This document shows positions 27,545 to 36,887 of a stretch of DNA of 64,000 nt, piece by piece (the stretch's first letter is position 1; every line of letters begins with the position of its first letter). The notes beneath the pieces were generated by a model. That model ran no database searches. It saw only the letters and a list, made by a program, of their open reading frames with translations, and was not told the origin of the DNA. The position numbers were made by a program, and so were the translations under genes. Origin of the DNA: Rhodopirellula sp. SM50 (GTDB lineage: Bacteria; Planctomycetota; Planctomycetia; Pirellulales; Pirellulaceae). The stretch is from NCBI RefSeq assembly GCF_002289565.1, contig NZ_NTFY01000069.1, positions 1-64,000 on the forward strand, in the 5' to 3' direction.

Positions 27545-29263
27545 CTACGCTGCGCCGGCCACTTCACTCTCCTCTCCCACCTCGCCACTCCCATCTCGCT
27601 CCTTCCCAGGCAACCCCGCCCGTTCCCGCTCCTCCCCCTCCCACTTCTCCCGCGCGATCTCCAGCCGAGTCTTCTCGCGCAACTCCACATCGCGCTGCTG
27701 CATCCCTTCCAGCCAATCCTGATCCTTGTCGGCATACACTTCCGACAGCGTCTCCTGATCACTATTGATCGCGACCTCGTGCGCCGAAACCTCTTTCTCC
27801 GGATCCACTGCACCAAACGACGTCCCACCCCACGAATGATCGTGGAACTCTTCCGCATGCCGGGTGTACGTCAACACATCCGCCACGTCGTCCATGTGCC
27901 CATAGAAGAACGCATCGTCGACGATCCGACGCCACAGCGGTTTCAGCACCTGATGGATCATCGCCTGGGCGCGCATGCGAAATCCAATCCGCCCATCTAG
28001 CATCGCCAGTCGGCCGCTCGAATACGTCGTCCGAAAGAAATTTTTGGCCAGCAGCTCATACGGATAATTGAGCGCCGCCGCGATTGCGCGTAACGACGCT
28101 TCCACGAACGGTGCGAACGTTGATCCAGGCCGTGACGGATCCACTTTCACGAGGTCGTCGTCGCTGTTGATGCGTTCGACCATCCCCGGAAAGATTTCTT
28201 CGAACGGGTTACCCTGTTCGTCGAATTCCCCCGACGCCATCCCCGCCGAGATTTCGGCGGGCGTCCCGCCACGCTTGCCGGTTTTGCTCACGATCCCGAA
28301 GCAGGCTTCGATCTGCTTGCCGATCAATTCCGCTTCGTGGAAGTCGTCCAAATCCTTCAGGAACGCGAACGCCGCGCACAGCCACGGAATTCCCCGCTTC
28401 TGTCCAGGAAACATCGACTCGAACAAGTGGACGACTTGTTCCTGGCCGGCGGAGTTGTAACGCCGGACGAATTCGTACTCGACGTCGTATCGTCGTCCGT
28501 TTTTGACCTGTTTGCGGATGTAGTAGCCGACGATCTGATCGGTCTTCGCGTGATAGCGAATCCCCATCCGCACGTTTTCGTCGTCTCGGTGATCCGGCGG
28601 CGTTTCCACCCGCATCGGATCGATGACTTCGACCGTCAGTCCGAGCGGGCCTTGGAACGGCGCGTCGCGGAACAGCACGAACGCTTCGCCGAACATCGCG
28701 TACGTCCGGCAGATCAGACGCTGGGCTTCATCGAGCGATTGCCGGCGGGCGCGATCCACCCCGCGATTACTCCAGCGTTTGCAGATGTTTTTGAGCGTCT
28801 TGTTGGCGAGATCCGCTTGCTCCTTTCGCAGAATCTTGCTTTCGGTGATCTGCGGCCGGCAGCCGAGTCCGACTCCGATCTCGTGCGAAACGCGGCCCTC
28901 GATGGCACCGTGGGCGTGCGGATTCGACTGATACAGTTCCCGCGCCCGGAACTGCATCTCCTGCTGGCTTTCTTCCAGCTGGTCGTTGATCCCGCTATGG
29001 TCGTTGAACCAACGACCGTCACGATGCAGAGCAGACCGAACCGACGGATGCGCGTGCCGAGACCGCCGCCCGAACCCCTTCATCCTGCCGGCCTGCTCGG
29101 CCAGCAGTCGGCGTTTGAGCCGCGACGCGATGCGACGCTCACCCCATGTCGGCGCGACGGTGAAGATCGCCTCGTCGATCGCATGGCCCACCCGATCCAG
29201 TCGCGACACATCCTTCCGATGCCCCGGTTTACGGGGTCGTTTCGATCCTGTGAGAGCGATCAT
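27545..29263 (-). CDS. Phage portal protein, lambda type
   Basis: A 572-residue protein resembling the lambda gpB/Phage_portal_2 family. It starts with a basic leader, then has LYQSNPHAHGAIEGRVSHEIG, VEVIDPMRVETPPDHRDDENVRMGI, EAELIGKQIEACFGIVSKT and the conserved region AIAALNYPYELLAKNFFRTTYSSGRLAMLDG. Portals form the dodecameric DNA channel of the procapsid and dock terminase. Its ATG overlaps the stop of the gpW-like gene (ATGA), as in phage operons. Normally a head protease and major capsid gene would follow; here plus-strand MNPYxPP genes and tRNA-Leu follow instead, so the module ends abruptly. Confidence 0.88.
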   Translation of the reverse strand: MIALTGSKRPRKPGHRKDVSRLDRVGHAIDEAIFTVAPTWGERRIASRLKRRLLAEQAGRMKGFGRRSRHAHPSVRSALHRDGRWFNDHSGINDQLEESQQEMQFRARELYQSNPHAHGAIEGRVSHEIGVGLGCRPQITESKILRKEQADLANKTLKNICKRWSNRGVDRARRQSLDEAQRLICRTYAMFGEAFVLFRDAPFQGPLGLTVEVIDPMRVETPPDHRDDENVRMGIRYHAKTDQIVGYYIRKQVKNGRRYDVEYEFVRRYNSAGQEQVVHLFESMFPGQKRGIPWLCAAFAFLKDLDDFHEAELIGKQIEACFGIVSKTGKRGGTPAEISAGMASGEFDEQGNPFEEIFPGMVERINSDDDLVKVDPSRPGSTFAPFVEASLRAIAAALNYPYELLAKNFFRTTYSSGRLAMLDGRIGFRMRAQAMIHQVLKPLWRRIVDDAFFYGHMDDVADVLTYTRHAEEFHDHSWGGTSFGAVDPEKEVSAHEVAINSDQETLSEVYADKDQDWLEGMQQRDVELREKTRLEIAREKWEGEERERAGLPGKERDGSGEVGEESEVAGAA

Positions 29264-29505
29264 TTGGTCAATCGAGCCCGATGACGAGTGGGAACCATTT
29301 TCGAGACCGATTCAAGCCGCCCGATCTCATCATTGATCCACTGCAGAAACTTCCGGCAATCCTCCAGCGACTCCATCCGATGACTGCGATTGCGAATCGA
29401 AAACTCCGCCGTTGCCCGCATTCCACCGGAAAACGTCGTCCGCATCGCGGCGACCACGTCGCTGCGGAGTTGTTGGAGCTCGGAGAGGTAGAAGTGGTCG
29501 GGCAT
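29260..29505 (-). CDS. gpW-like head-tail joining protein
   Basis: An 81-residue protein placed directly before the portal gene. LQQLRSDVVAAMRTTFSGGMRATAEF and RKFLQWINDEIGRLES resemble the short gpW-type joiners found between terminase and portal genes of lambdoid phages. Its TGA and the portal ATG share the ATGA overlap, typical of translational coupling. Position, size and helical pattern support the call; sequence evidence alone is modest. Confidence 0.65.
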   Translation of the reverse strand: MPDHFYLSELQQLRSDVVAAMRTTFSGGMRATAEFSIRNRSHRMESLEDCRKFLQWINDEIGRLESVSKMVPTRHRARLTK

Positions 29506-29845
29506 AACTCAAGCATGGCGGCGAGTAACGTAGGCTCAACGGGGCAGATCCTATTTTTAGGATCGCCAAACTCGCTCATCTCCTTCTTGGTTCAGCTAGC
29601 AGCTAACGCTTGAGTCCTACCTAGAACCGATGAACAGTTTTTCAGGGCGTTTGTCAAGGGAAGGCAAACGGAAACCTCGCTAGTAGTTGTCTTCCGTATG
29701 CGGCGAAAAGGACTTGGATATTCTGCTGCAAGTCGCGCTTAGTCAGACGTATTTGATTGCTGTTCGTGACCGTTCGACTTGGTGGAAAGGAATTCGGCTC
29801 GTTGCAATGTGATATTGGTGTATTCAAATTTGAGGACTCGCACTA

Positions 29846-30418
29846 ATGGAACAAGACTGCTATCAGGGTGAGCGAGGAGAAGTATCTCAACTCCTAAAAG
29901 AGATCTCAAATGCCGCGGAGTCGGTAAACAGGGCGGCCGGCGAGTTTTTGAGAATTCGAGACTCACTTCGACAGCTTGGTTTACGCAGTGAAACAATAGG
30001 AACTACAACGGAGCACGTCGCAATTGAGGTATTGTCCGATGGTGCTCATCCACTTCCGGTTGGAACGCAAGGGACGACGATCGTCAAAAATGACACAAGT
30101 GTATCGGTTACGCTTAAAATCGGCGCTGATGCCCCACTCGCATTTCCAGGATCGGTCCTAATCCAGATTCCGCCGGGACGATCGGCAGCCGTGCAGAAAA
30201 CGCGTGCTGACGCGCCTGAGTTGCAATCGCAAGTTGTCAAGTGGCGGGAATATGATCCTTGCATACCACCCGTTCCAGGTGTGATTTGCGTGCTGCCACC
30301 TGAATGGACAAGAGATCTTGGCGCGGGCCCAGGTGGGAATGCAATTCCCATTTCCGTCGGCTGGAAACCTGAGATTCGGATTAGCGGAAATCCATCTGCG
30401 GGCTTGAGTCTTAGCTAG
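29846..30418 (+). CDS. Hypothetical protein, island cargo
   Basis: A 190-residue protein. The N-terminal 50 residues form a likely helix/coiled coil (SQLLKEISNAAESVNRAAGEFLRIRDSLRQLG). The rest is beta-rich with Pro/Gly, for example GTTIVKNDTSVSVTLKIGADAPLAFPGSVLIQIPPG. No signal peptide and no family recognised. It is transcribed against the phage module and has lower GC by eye than the flanking phage genes, suggesting separate acquisition. Confidence 0.6.
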   Translation: MEQDCYQGERGEVSQLLKEISNAAESVNRAAGEFLRIRDSLRQLGLRSETIGTTTEHVAIEVLSDGAHPLPVGTQGTTIVKNDTSVSVTLKIGADAPLAFPGSVLIQIPPGRSAAVQKTRADAPELQSQVVKWREYDPCIPPVPGVICVLPPEWTRDLGAGPGGNAIPISVGWKPEIRISGNPSAGLSLS

Positions 30419-30941
30419 TTAATTCGTCGTGTTAACAGCGTTTGCATGTGTGCTGCAATGTAGTGGCTATCTGAAACTTTCGGTCCTTCGTACCAACCAT
30501 GTGGTCTGAAAACCCAAACTTGCTCTTCCAATCGCCATCTTCGACGCGGACAACAGGTCAGGAGTTAATCGGCATGCATAGGTAATTGCGAAATGCACAT
30601 TTCAACTCTTGGCTTAAGAATCTTTTTCTGTCCGAAAACAGACTGGATACGACTGAGCTTTTCAGGGTTGAGCGTGGATCGGGCGCGAGCAAAATTCGGT
30701 CAAGGAACTTTGCGACTTGAAGGGGGCCTCCTACTGCGATTGACTAACTCTGAGGGATGGGGTACAAGTAGCTCTTCAGGATGCCGCATAGTGAGAACTA
30801 GTTATCGCAACGAACACGTCATCGGCGGTATCTAAGATCGATTCAATGAGAACGCGTTACGGTGACCAATTCGCACGAGCCCCGCGGCAGAAATGCTAAT
30901 TGCGGGAGTTAAGTTTCTATACTCTGACGAAGGTACGTACC

Positions 30942-31856
30942 ATGTTTCGACTTTGCTTTTTACCTCTTCTCGTGACAGCCTGGGCGGTGAGCGCGCAGGC
31001 CGCGACCGTTACTGTGGATGCAGCCAATGCATCATGGCATTCTGGCTTAGGGCTCGATGCCAACAGTGCTTACGTGATTGTTCCCGACTCGTCCTCTCGT
31101 TGGCAGATTAGCACTGGCCACCCTTTGACGTTTCAGGGAACAAACGACCGGTCAAATGCGACCGGCATCGGAAACTGGAGTGTTCGACTAGGAAGCCTGA
31201 CTGTGCTTGTGTGGCACCATCAGCCGAATGGAACGGCAGCAATCCCGGAAGTATTCTGCTTTGAACAAGGCCAAGACTACGCCCTGATTCGTACCGGTGC
31301 GCACGGAGGATCAATTCATTTCATTTGTGCTGATATTCCTAATAGTCGCGGGGACAACAGCGGTGTGTGCAAAGCAGCCGTCGAAAAAGACGACGGCCAC
31401 GGCGGGCGTATCCGTGTCTCTCTACCAATAACGGCCACTCGTGGTTCTTCTCGCTGGCACATAACTCAAGCTGGTGGCGTTGAGTGTTCCATTAAATACA
31501 CTGTTGGATCGGGAAGTGGATCGAAGCGTTATACATCGGGCGTCGTCGTTGAGTTTCGCGATGGCACCGCATATTCTCAGGTCGCTACTAAAACGGTCGG
31601 TCGTCCTGCATTTGGCACACGCTCGGGCACGGCAACTATTCCAAAACCTTCTATACCTGCCTCCCAACTCGGAGAGGTGCGCCGCGTATATGTAACGCAC
31701 GACGTTAACGCTTCGATCGCGACAGTCCAAGAACACGTCGACAATTTGGTTGAAATAATCAAACGAGCTGACCAAATTTACCGGGATTTAAAGGACACAG
31801 ACTTAGTCAAAGACGCCGTAAAGGTTTACGTTGGCGGCGACGGCGGTGGTCAGTAA
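30942..31856 (+). CDS. Secreted beta-rich hypothetical protein
   Basis: A 304-residue exported product with a signal peptide at about 1-20 ([20 protein letters not shown]). It then has [22 protein letters not shown] and [14 protein letters not shown], reminiscent of lectin-like beta-sandwich folds that begin WxxTGxxL, but the match is too weak for a family name. The C-terminal 50 residues are helical ([25 protein letters not shown]). ATG 30942 has AAGG about 10 nt upstream and begins the signal peptide. The preceding gap 30419-30941 holds no gene that I can support. Confidence 0.6.
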   Translation: MFRLCFLPLLVTAWAVSAQAATVTVDAANASWHSGLGLDANSAYVIVPDSSSRWQISTGHPLTFQGTNDRSNATGIGNWSVRLGSLTVLVWHHQPNGTAAIPEVFCFEQGQDYALIRTGAHGGSIHFICADIPNSRGDNSGVCKAAVEKDDGHGGRIRVSLPITATRGSSRWHITQAGGVECSIKYTVGSGSGSKRYTSGVVVEFRDGTAYSQVATKTVGRPAFGTRSGTATIPKPSIPASQLGEVRRVYVTHDVNASIATVQEHVDNLVEIIKRADQIYRDLKDTDLVKDAVKVYVGGDGGGQ

Positions 31857-32377
31857 GGTCAAACGCTGTAAAGTCGCGTAACAATGCCGTGTTCCGGAGC
31901 GGCGAAGTCGGCTGGTTTCTCGAATGGTCAACCTTCCGTCGCCGCCTGGTTACGGCGACCGCCTGTCAACGCGTTGGTTCGTGCAGCACTGATTGCTACC
32001 GGAGATCATCAAATGCTTTGACTATTAACTCTCTTTGTCGTTATCGCTCTCGCCTTGATCTAAGACATAAAAAATCGCCAGGACCCAATTTGGAGGTTTG
32101 GAAGATTGCGGTTTTCCTATTCTGCCGATTCATTTCCCGATCCTTTTCCTTTCCTTCACCTTTTTTCTTTACCAAGACTTGAGTCCCGATTGACATCCGA
32201 CGACGCCCTCACGAGGATGCGGCAAACCACATCTGATACGCTTAAAAACATCGCAACGTCGAAATCGGATGCAGAAACGCACCTCATCGTTCTGGTCCAA
32301 GCTGTCGCAAAATGAAATGGGCGAGTCGATGCACCATTGTTTTACACTTACCGTGGAGAGAAAAGGTGCCTGAGACG

Positions 32378-32502
32378 AATGGCACGGGCATAATCGAATA
32401 TCTTGCCCGCAAGCGTTGGTGTGCAGCTGTTAGGCGACCTTCGTGGACGGAGGACCGGCAAAAGCCTAGGCACCAACGGCTTATGCCTGTGAAATTCGTG
32501 CC
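32378..32502. repeat. Nested REP-type palindrome
   Basis: The inner arms are cgttggtgtgcagctgttaggcg and its partner aaagcctaggcaccaacg. The outer arms are ggcacgggcataa and ttatgcctgtg...cgtgcc. The left portion (ggcacgggcataa then gcgttggtgtgcag) is shared with the elements at 4830-4860 and 7745-7775. The rest of the gap 31857-32534 shows nothing else that I can support. Confidence 0.8.
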
Positions 32503-32534
32503 TGTGACCTTTGTCTAATCTGCACCATCACAAC

Positions 32535-34031
32535 ATGAAAATGCAATCCGAAAAGCGAGCGTTGGACAAGATATACAAACGCCGGGACCGATACGAAATT
32601 CCCGACTGGCAGCGGGAGAAGGTGTGGAACACCAAGCAAAAGCAGAAGCTGATTGATACGATTCTTCGAGGTTGAAAGCTGCCAAAGTTTTACTTCCAAA
32701 AAACGAGTGACGTGCCGGAAGAATTCGAAGTTGTCGATGGGCAGCAAAGATTGAGTGCTATCTGGGAATTCCTTGATGGTGAATTGAAGCTCCCCCCCAA
32801 AATCGCAGAAAAATACGGCGGGCCCACATACGACGATCTTCCCGATGCAGTATCTGACGCATTTGACGACTTCGAAATTGAATACGATGAAATTACCTCT
32901 GCTGATGAAGAAGAGCTCAAGGAGTTTTTCCAACGACTTCAGGAAGGCCTTCCACTTACCAGCAGCGAGAAACTCAACGCAGTCCATAGTAAACTTCGAG
33001 ACTACTGCGTGAAGCTCGCCAAGCATAAGTTCTTTTCCGAAACGACTGTCGTGCGCGATAAACGCTACGCCTTCTTCGACATCGTCGCTAAAGTAATGAC
33101 GCTGGAGATCGAAGGGCTTGACGGTGGCTTGCGATATGAGGACGTCAAAAATGTTTTTGATTCGAATGCCAACTTTTCGGGACGGTCCGCGGTTGCAAGG
33201 CGTGTAAGTCAGGCCCTTACGATGCTTCACGAAGCATTTCAAAAAAGCACAAATATGTTGAGAAATCGCACGATTGTTCAGTCGATTATTTCTCTTTCTT
33301 GTCGTCTTCTCGACGCTGGAATGAAGCCCGCCCACTCCAAAGTGCTGTGTAAATTCGTCGGCGAGTTCTTGATTGAACTCAATCGCCAAGTTGAACTTGG
33401 CGTTTCGGCAACCGATCCAGATTATTTAGCGTTTCAGCGGACCGTGAACGCAAATGTAAAGAGCGGGCCACGCACGCGTCAGAATATTTTGATTCGAAAG
33501 CTTTTCAGTTTCGATCCGACGTTTTATGACAAACTGTCGTCGCTCGACACCGCCGCGTGCGGGATCACAGCGTCGAATCAGGCGACGGCACAGAGAATTA
33601 GGGATTTGGTTGCGGACATTAATGAAGAATACGGAGCGAAATTCGGCAAAGACCTCTTTAAACCAACAAATAAGACAACGAAAGCACTAACCAGTCTCGG
33701 CAAGCCAGTTGATAACTATGACAAGTATAAAACGTTTGTGGAGCATCTTTACTTCCTATTTCGAGAGAGTACTGGTACGAGATTGGAAGGAATACTTCCA
33801 GAGTCTTTTGCGGACGTCAACGATCTTCGAACTATGCTCCAACATGACGTTGATCACGGGAAGGCAGCCAAAGTTCGGTCAAAGCGACGAAAGCTTGGGT
33901 TGGCTTTCATGAAATATGCCGGTGCGACAAATCCGAAGACCGTCGATCCACAGCGATTTGTGGTGATCCAATCAAATCTTGTCAATGCGTTGGAAGCGGA
34001 CCTTCGCGTTCTGCGTAACAAGTATTCCTGA
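32535..34031 (+). pseudogene. DUF262-domain protein interrupted by an in-frame UGA
   Basis: The frame opens at ATG 32535 and reads RRDRYEIPDWQREKVW...LIDTILRG, then TGA at 32673-32675, then continues in the same frame KLPKFYFQK...EEFEVVDGQQRLSAI to 34031 (499 codons including the UGA, excluding the final stop). RxYxIPxxQR, LIxTILRG and the catalytic-type VVDGQQRL motif are the core of DUF262 (the GmrS/BrxU/SspE-type nucleotide-binding domain of defence-related nucleases). The UGA falls where relatives have an aromatic residue, so TGG to TGA is the simplest explanation. Reading from the next start (32712) would lose the N-terminal motifs. Either this is a recent nonsense mutation or the codon is read through. 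The gene lies inside the phage module and is AT-richer by eye. Confidence 0.85.
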
Positions 34032-34137
34032 TTCTAAGATCTACCAAGCAATCCGATTCATGCGGAGTTAACTGGACCATCGATTTTGGGTGGCGTGCAA
34101 CGAGTTTTCCGGAATTACCATCATTTCCCACGAGTTT

Positions 34138-34356
34138 TTATGCCTCATACCCGCGCCCCCTCCTCCCCAACCACGACCTCCGCATCGCGATCCGAACCGG
34201 CGCAGCGTCCAGTGAAACAACACTCTTTCGCTCCGGTCGGTAGCCGCAGTTCCCACAGCGGTAGTACCGCGTGCGGGTGTTGAACTTGCGGTTGACGCGG
34301 GTCGTTTCGACTCGCAGGGTTCCTTTTTGACAAACTGGACACAGGTCGTCGCTCAT
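34138..34356 (-). CDS. Small zinc-ribbon protein in terminase operon
   Basis: A 72-residue protein with two CxxC pairs (C6-P-V-C9 and C34-G-N-C37), a classic zinc ribbon, followed by a basic C-terminus. Its ATG overlaps the stop codon of the large terminase gene (ATGA), so it is translated from the same message. A DNA-binding accessory role in packaging or transcription is an inference from position. The longer open frame that runs through the terminase gene is a shadow; only the last 72 codons are independent. Confidence 0.75.
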   Translation of the reverse strand: MSDDLCPVCQKGTLRVETTRVNRKFNTRTRYYRCGNCGYRPERKSVVSLDAAPVRIAMRRSWLGRRGRGYEA

Positions 34357-36347
34357 GATCGTCGCCTCCGGATGAATCGGCCTTGGGTGTTTGACTTGCG
34401 GACGAAACCGGATGAGGACGGCTTCGCGGCAGGTTGCTGCTTTGGGGAGGACGCGAGCTTGGTTTGGCGCTGCAGCCGCTGGTCGCGGTTCTCGGCCGGG
34501 AAGCGGCGCTCTTTGGGTTGGCGTTCCCACTTGCTGTTGGTGAAGACTTCGGCGGCGGTCCGCGCGTAGCGAAAGACGTCGCGGAAGTCGACCGGGATCG
34601 TGGATTCGTCGATCCGGACATGCTTGCCTTCGAGTGGGTTGTAGCGCTCGTTGAGAAGCTGATCGAACAAGTCGAGGTCGCCGACGACCTGACGCGGCAG
34701 GATGATCGACATCGGGTCGCCCGGCAGCCGGCGGACCATCGCGTTGTCCAGCCAGTTCTGCGTCACCATCGTGTTGACCTGGATGCACTGCAGCCCAGAG
34801 ATTTCGTTCGGGTTCTTGGAGTTGCTTCCGCCGAACCGGTTCTCAAGCTCCCGCTTGCCGAACATCTTGATCCCCATGTTCCCGTACCGGGCTCCCTCCA
34901 GCGGCCAGACCCAGGGCGATCGCGGCTGGTTCACCGACATGCAGAACGAAAACACTTCTTCTTGACGGTTTCCGTCCTTGGAATCGATCAGGTTCATCAG
35001 GCTGTGGATCGGATGGCCGTCTTCGTGCGGCCACGGTGTCTGCAGCCACGTCGCCACGTCGTTCCAGCTCGGCACCGTTCCGTGCTGAATCAGGTATCCG
35101 ATCTTGTCCCGGTCCCAGCCGAACGTGCCGACGACAAAATGGTCCAACTGGACATCGACCGCCGTCGTGACGAACACCACCGGCTTCGGCACCGTTCCTA
35201 CGTCCCAGTCGCCGACACACAGCCGCTGGGCCAGTTCCTCCGACTTCATCTGAACCACCAGCGGAACCCAGGGCATTCCCCGCGAATTGTTCTCGAACGA
35301 TCGCTCGGATTCCGAATCGCCCCGTGATTCGACATAGGCTCGCGCATTGTCAGAAAACGAGAACGTTGGACCGTACAGCCGGGAAAGCTGGAATGACTCG
35401 TCGGGCCCGTCGTTGGTCGGCGTCCCGACAAGTTCGCCCGATGAATCGACGTACTGGCCTTCGGCGCACCAGACGCCCTTGCGAATCATTTCGCGGCGCT
35501 GTTCCTCGCGGATGTCATCGCCACATTCTTCGCAGACATAAACCGCCGTTCTCGCGGCGATGTTCGGGTTAGAATCCCCGTTCTCGTCGCGGTCCCACCA
35601 CAAGCCGCCGGCTGAGCGGTCTGTGCCCTCGTTCCAGGCCAATTCCTGGTGATGGCCGCAGTGCGGACAGGGGACATGGAACCGGCGATTGGTCGCCATC
35701 GCAACGTGCTTGCCGATCCTTGATTGACCCTCGATCGTCGGTGTCGACTCGGCATATAATTTCCGGTCCGGAATCTCTTCGCCGCGGGCCATCGCCAATA
35801 AGAACGGATCGGCCTCTTCCGATTTGTCCTTCGTGTACTTATCGACTTCGAACATCGCGATGTAACGCGGGTCCTTGTCGCCGAGCGTCGACGCGGATCC
35901 CGACCACGCGCCGTAGATCGTGAAGGTCGACGTCTTGACCTTCTGCTTGGCACGCCGCGCCACGTGCGGACACAACCCGCGGGTTTTGGGCGATTTCTCC
36001 AGCATCGGCCAAAATCGGTCCCCGATCGTTTCTTCCACGATTTTTTGGTCGGGGCCGATGATCATTCCGACGTCGGGATTGTGGTCCTGCGCCGCGTGCA
36101 TGAACGACAACCCGTCTTCGGTCTTCCCCAGCCGACTGCCGGCCATGAAAAAGATCCGTTTGACGTTCGGATTGTCCCAGGCCTCCGCAATCCCCTGCAC
36201 CCAGGGATAATCAAAGTAGTTGAACGGAATGCCTTTTTTGGTGTAACTGTTTTCCTTCATCCACTCCCAGGTGTTGATCGGCTCGACGGGCAGGATGCAG
36301 TCGAGTGTCCGGTCATCGGGCACGAATGGTTCGAATTCAATCGTCAT
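34353..36347 (-). CDS. Phage terminase large subunit, GpA family
   Basis: A 664-residue DNA-packaging ATPase/nuclease. The ATPase has Walker-A-like AGSRLGKTE and the conserved YAESTPTIEGQSRIGK segment. A zinc-binding pair CPHCGHHQELAW ... CEECGDD follows, as in lambda gpA relatives. The nuclease half contains VTTAVDVQLDHFVVGTFGW and FTNSKWERQPKERRFPAE. ATG 36347 (MTIEFEPFVPDD) is chosen; the frame extends upstream through the small subunit gene but is not protein-like there. It overlaps the small-subunit stop by 11 bp and the zinc-ribbon start by 4 bp. Confidence 0.9.
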   Translation of the reverse strand: MTIEFEPFVPDDRTLDCILPVEPINTWEWMKENSYTKKGIPFNYFDYPWVQGIAEAWDNPNVKRIFFMAGSRLGKTEDGLSFMHAAQDHNPDVGMIIGPDQKIVEETIGDRFWPMLEKSPKTRGLCPHVARRAKQKVKTSTFTIYGAWSGSASTLGDKDPRYIAMFEVDKYTKDKSEEADPFLLAMARGEEIPDRKLYAESTPTIEGQSRIGKHVAMATNRRFHVPCPHCGHHQELAWNEGTDRSAGGLWWDRDENGDSNPNIAARTAVYVCEECGDDIREEQRREMIRKGVWCAEGQYVDSSGELVGTPTNDGPDESFQLSRLYGPTFSFSDNARAYVESRGDSESERSFENNSRGMPWVPLVVQMKSEELAQRLCVGDWDVGTVPKPVVFVTTAVDVQLDHFVVGTFGWDRDKIGYLIQHGTVPSWNDVATWLQTPWPHEDGHPIHSLMNLIDSKDGNRQEEVFSFCMSVNQPRSPWVWPLEGARYGNMGIKMFGKRELENRFGGSNSKNPNEISGLQCIQVNTMVTQNWLDNAMVRRLPGDPMSIILPRQVVGDLDLFDQLLNERYNPLEGKHVRIDESTIPVDFRDVFRYARTAAEVFTNSKWERQPKERRFPAENRDQRLQRQTKLASSPKQQPAAKPSSSGFVRKSNTQGRFIRRRRS

Positions 36348-36867
36348 GTTCGATCTCGCGAAGGTCGGCGAGCTGGGTCCGCAGAGCACGCAGAACAATA
36401 TCAATGCGCTGAGAACAATCGCGTTCCAATTCGCGTTGGATTTCAGGGGCATAGCCGGCGGCCAATTGAGCGGGGATTTTTTGGATCTGATTGCGACACG
36501 TCGACAATACCCTCGACAAGTAGTTGTTCACGGCAGATTTGTGCACGAGTCCTTCGGACATCAACTGCCGTTTGAATTCCGTGATGACCGCTTCGGAGCT
36601 GACCTTGTCGGCCTTGCCCTCTTGCTCCTTCAGCTTCGCCTTCGCCATGCGAAGCTTGAACTCTTCCGGATCGTCAAACTCGAATTGCGATGACTTGCGG
36701 TTCAGTTTCCTCCATGCCTTGATCGCATCGACGTCGTAACCGGCGTCGGTTTTCGGCGGTGCGTTCTCGGCCAGCCAGCTCTTGAGCGTTCGTTCATGAA
36801 CGCCGATCGCCTTGGCAGCATCCGAAATCGTCTCCGCAAGGACGGGTTGATGATCGTGGTCTGACAT
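36337..36867 (-). CDS. Phage terminase small subunit-like protein
   Basis: A 176-residue protein. The N-terminus (SDAAKAIGVHERTLKSWLAE) is a winged or simple helix-turn-helix like the Nu1 DNA-recognition domain. The central part is a charged helix (FKLRMAKAKLKEQEGKADKVS) and the C-terminus is a helical oligomerisation region. Placement directly before, and overlapping, the large terminase supports the call. It would recognise the packaging start and recruit the large subunit. Confidence 0.8.
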   Translation of the reverse strand: MSDHDHQPVLAETISDAAKAIGVHERTLKSWLAENAPPKTDAGYDVDAIKAWRKLNRKSSQFEFDDPEEFKLRMAKAKLKEQEGKADKVSSEAVITEFKRQLMSEGLVHKSAVNNYLSRVLSTCRNQIQKIPAQLAAGYAPEIQRELERDCSQRIDIVLRALRTQLADLREIEHDD

Positions 36868-36887
36868 CCATCATTCGCTGCCTGGGA

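Noticed and set aside
30593-30835. 80-residue plus-strand gene
   Set aside because: Composition is not convincingly protein-like, and there is no ribosome site, recognised motif or operon context.
32673-32675. Selenocysteine codon in the DUF262 gene
   Set aside because: The position needs an aromatic residue in relatives, no redox context exists, and I see no hairpin of selenocysteine-insertion type just downstream.
34357-34788. N-terminal part of a 216-residue minus-strand frame (34138-34788)
   Set aside because: It overlaps the terminase coding frame and is Arg/Pro-rich shadow sequence; only the last 72 codons (34138-34356) form a real gene.
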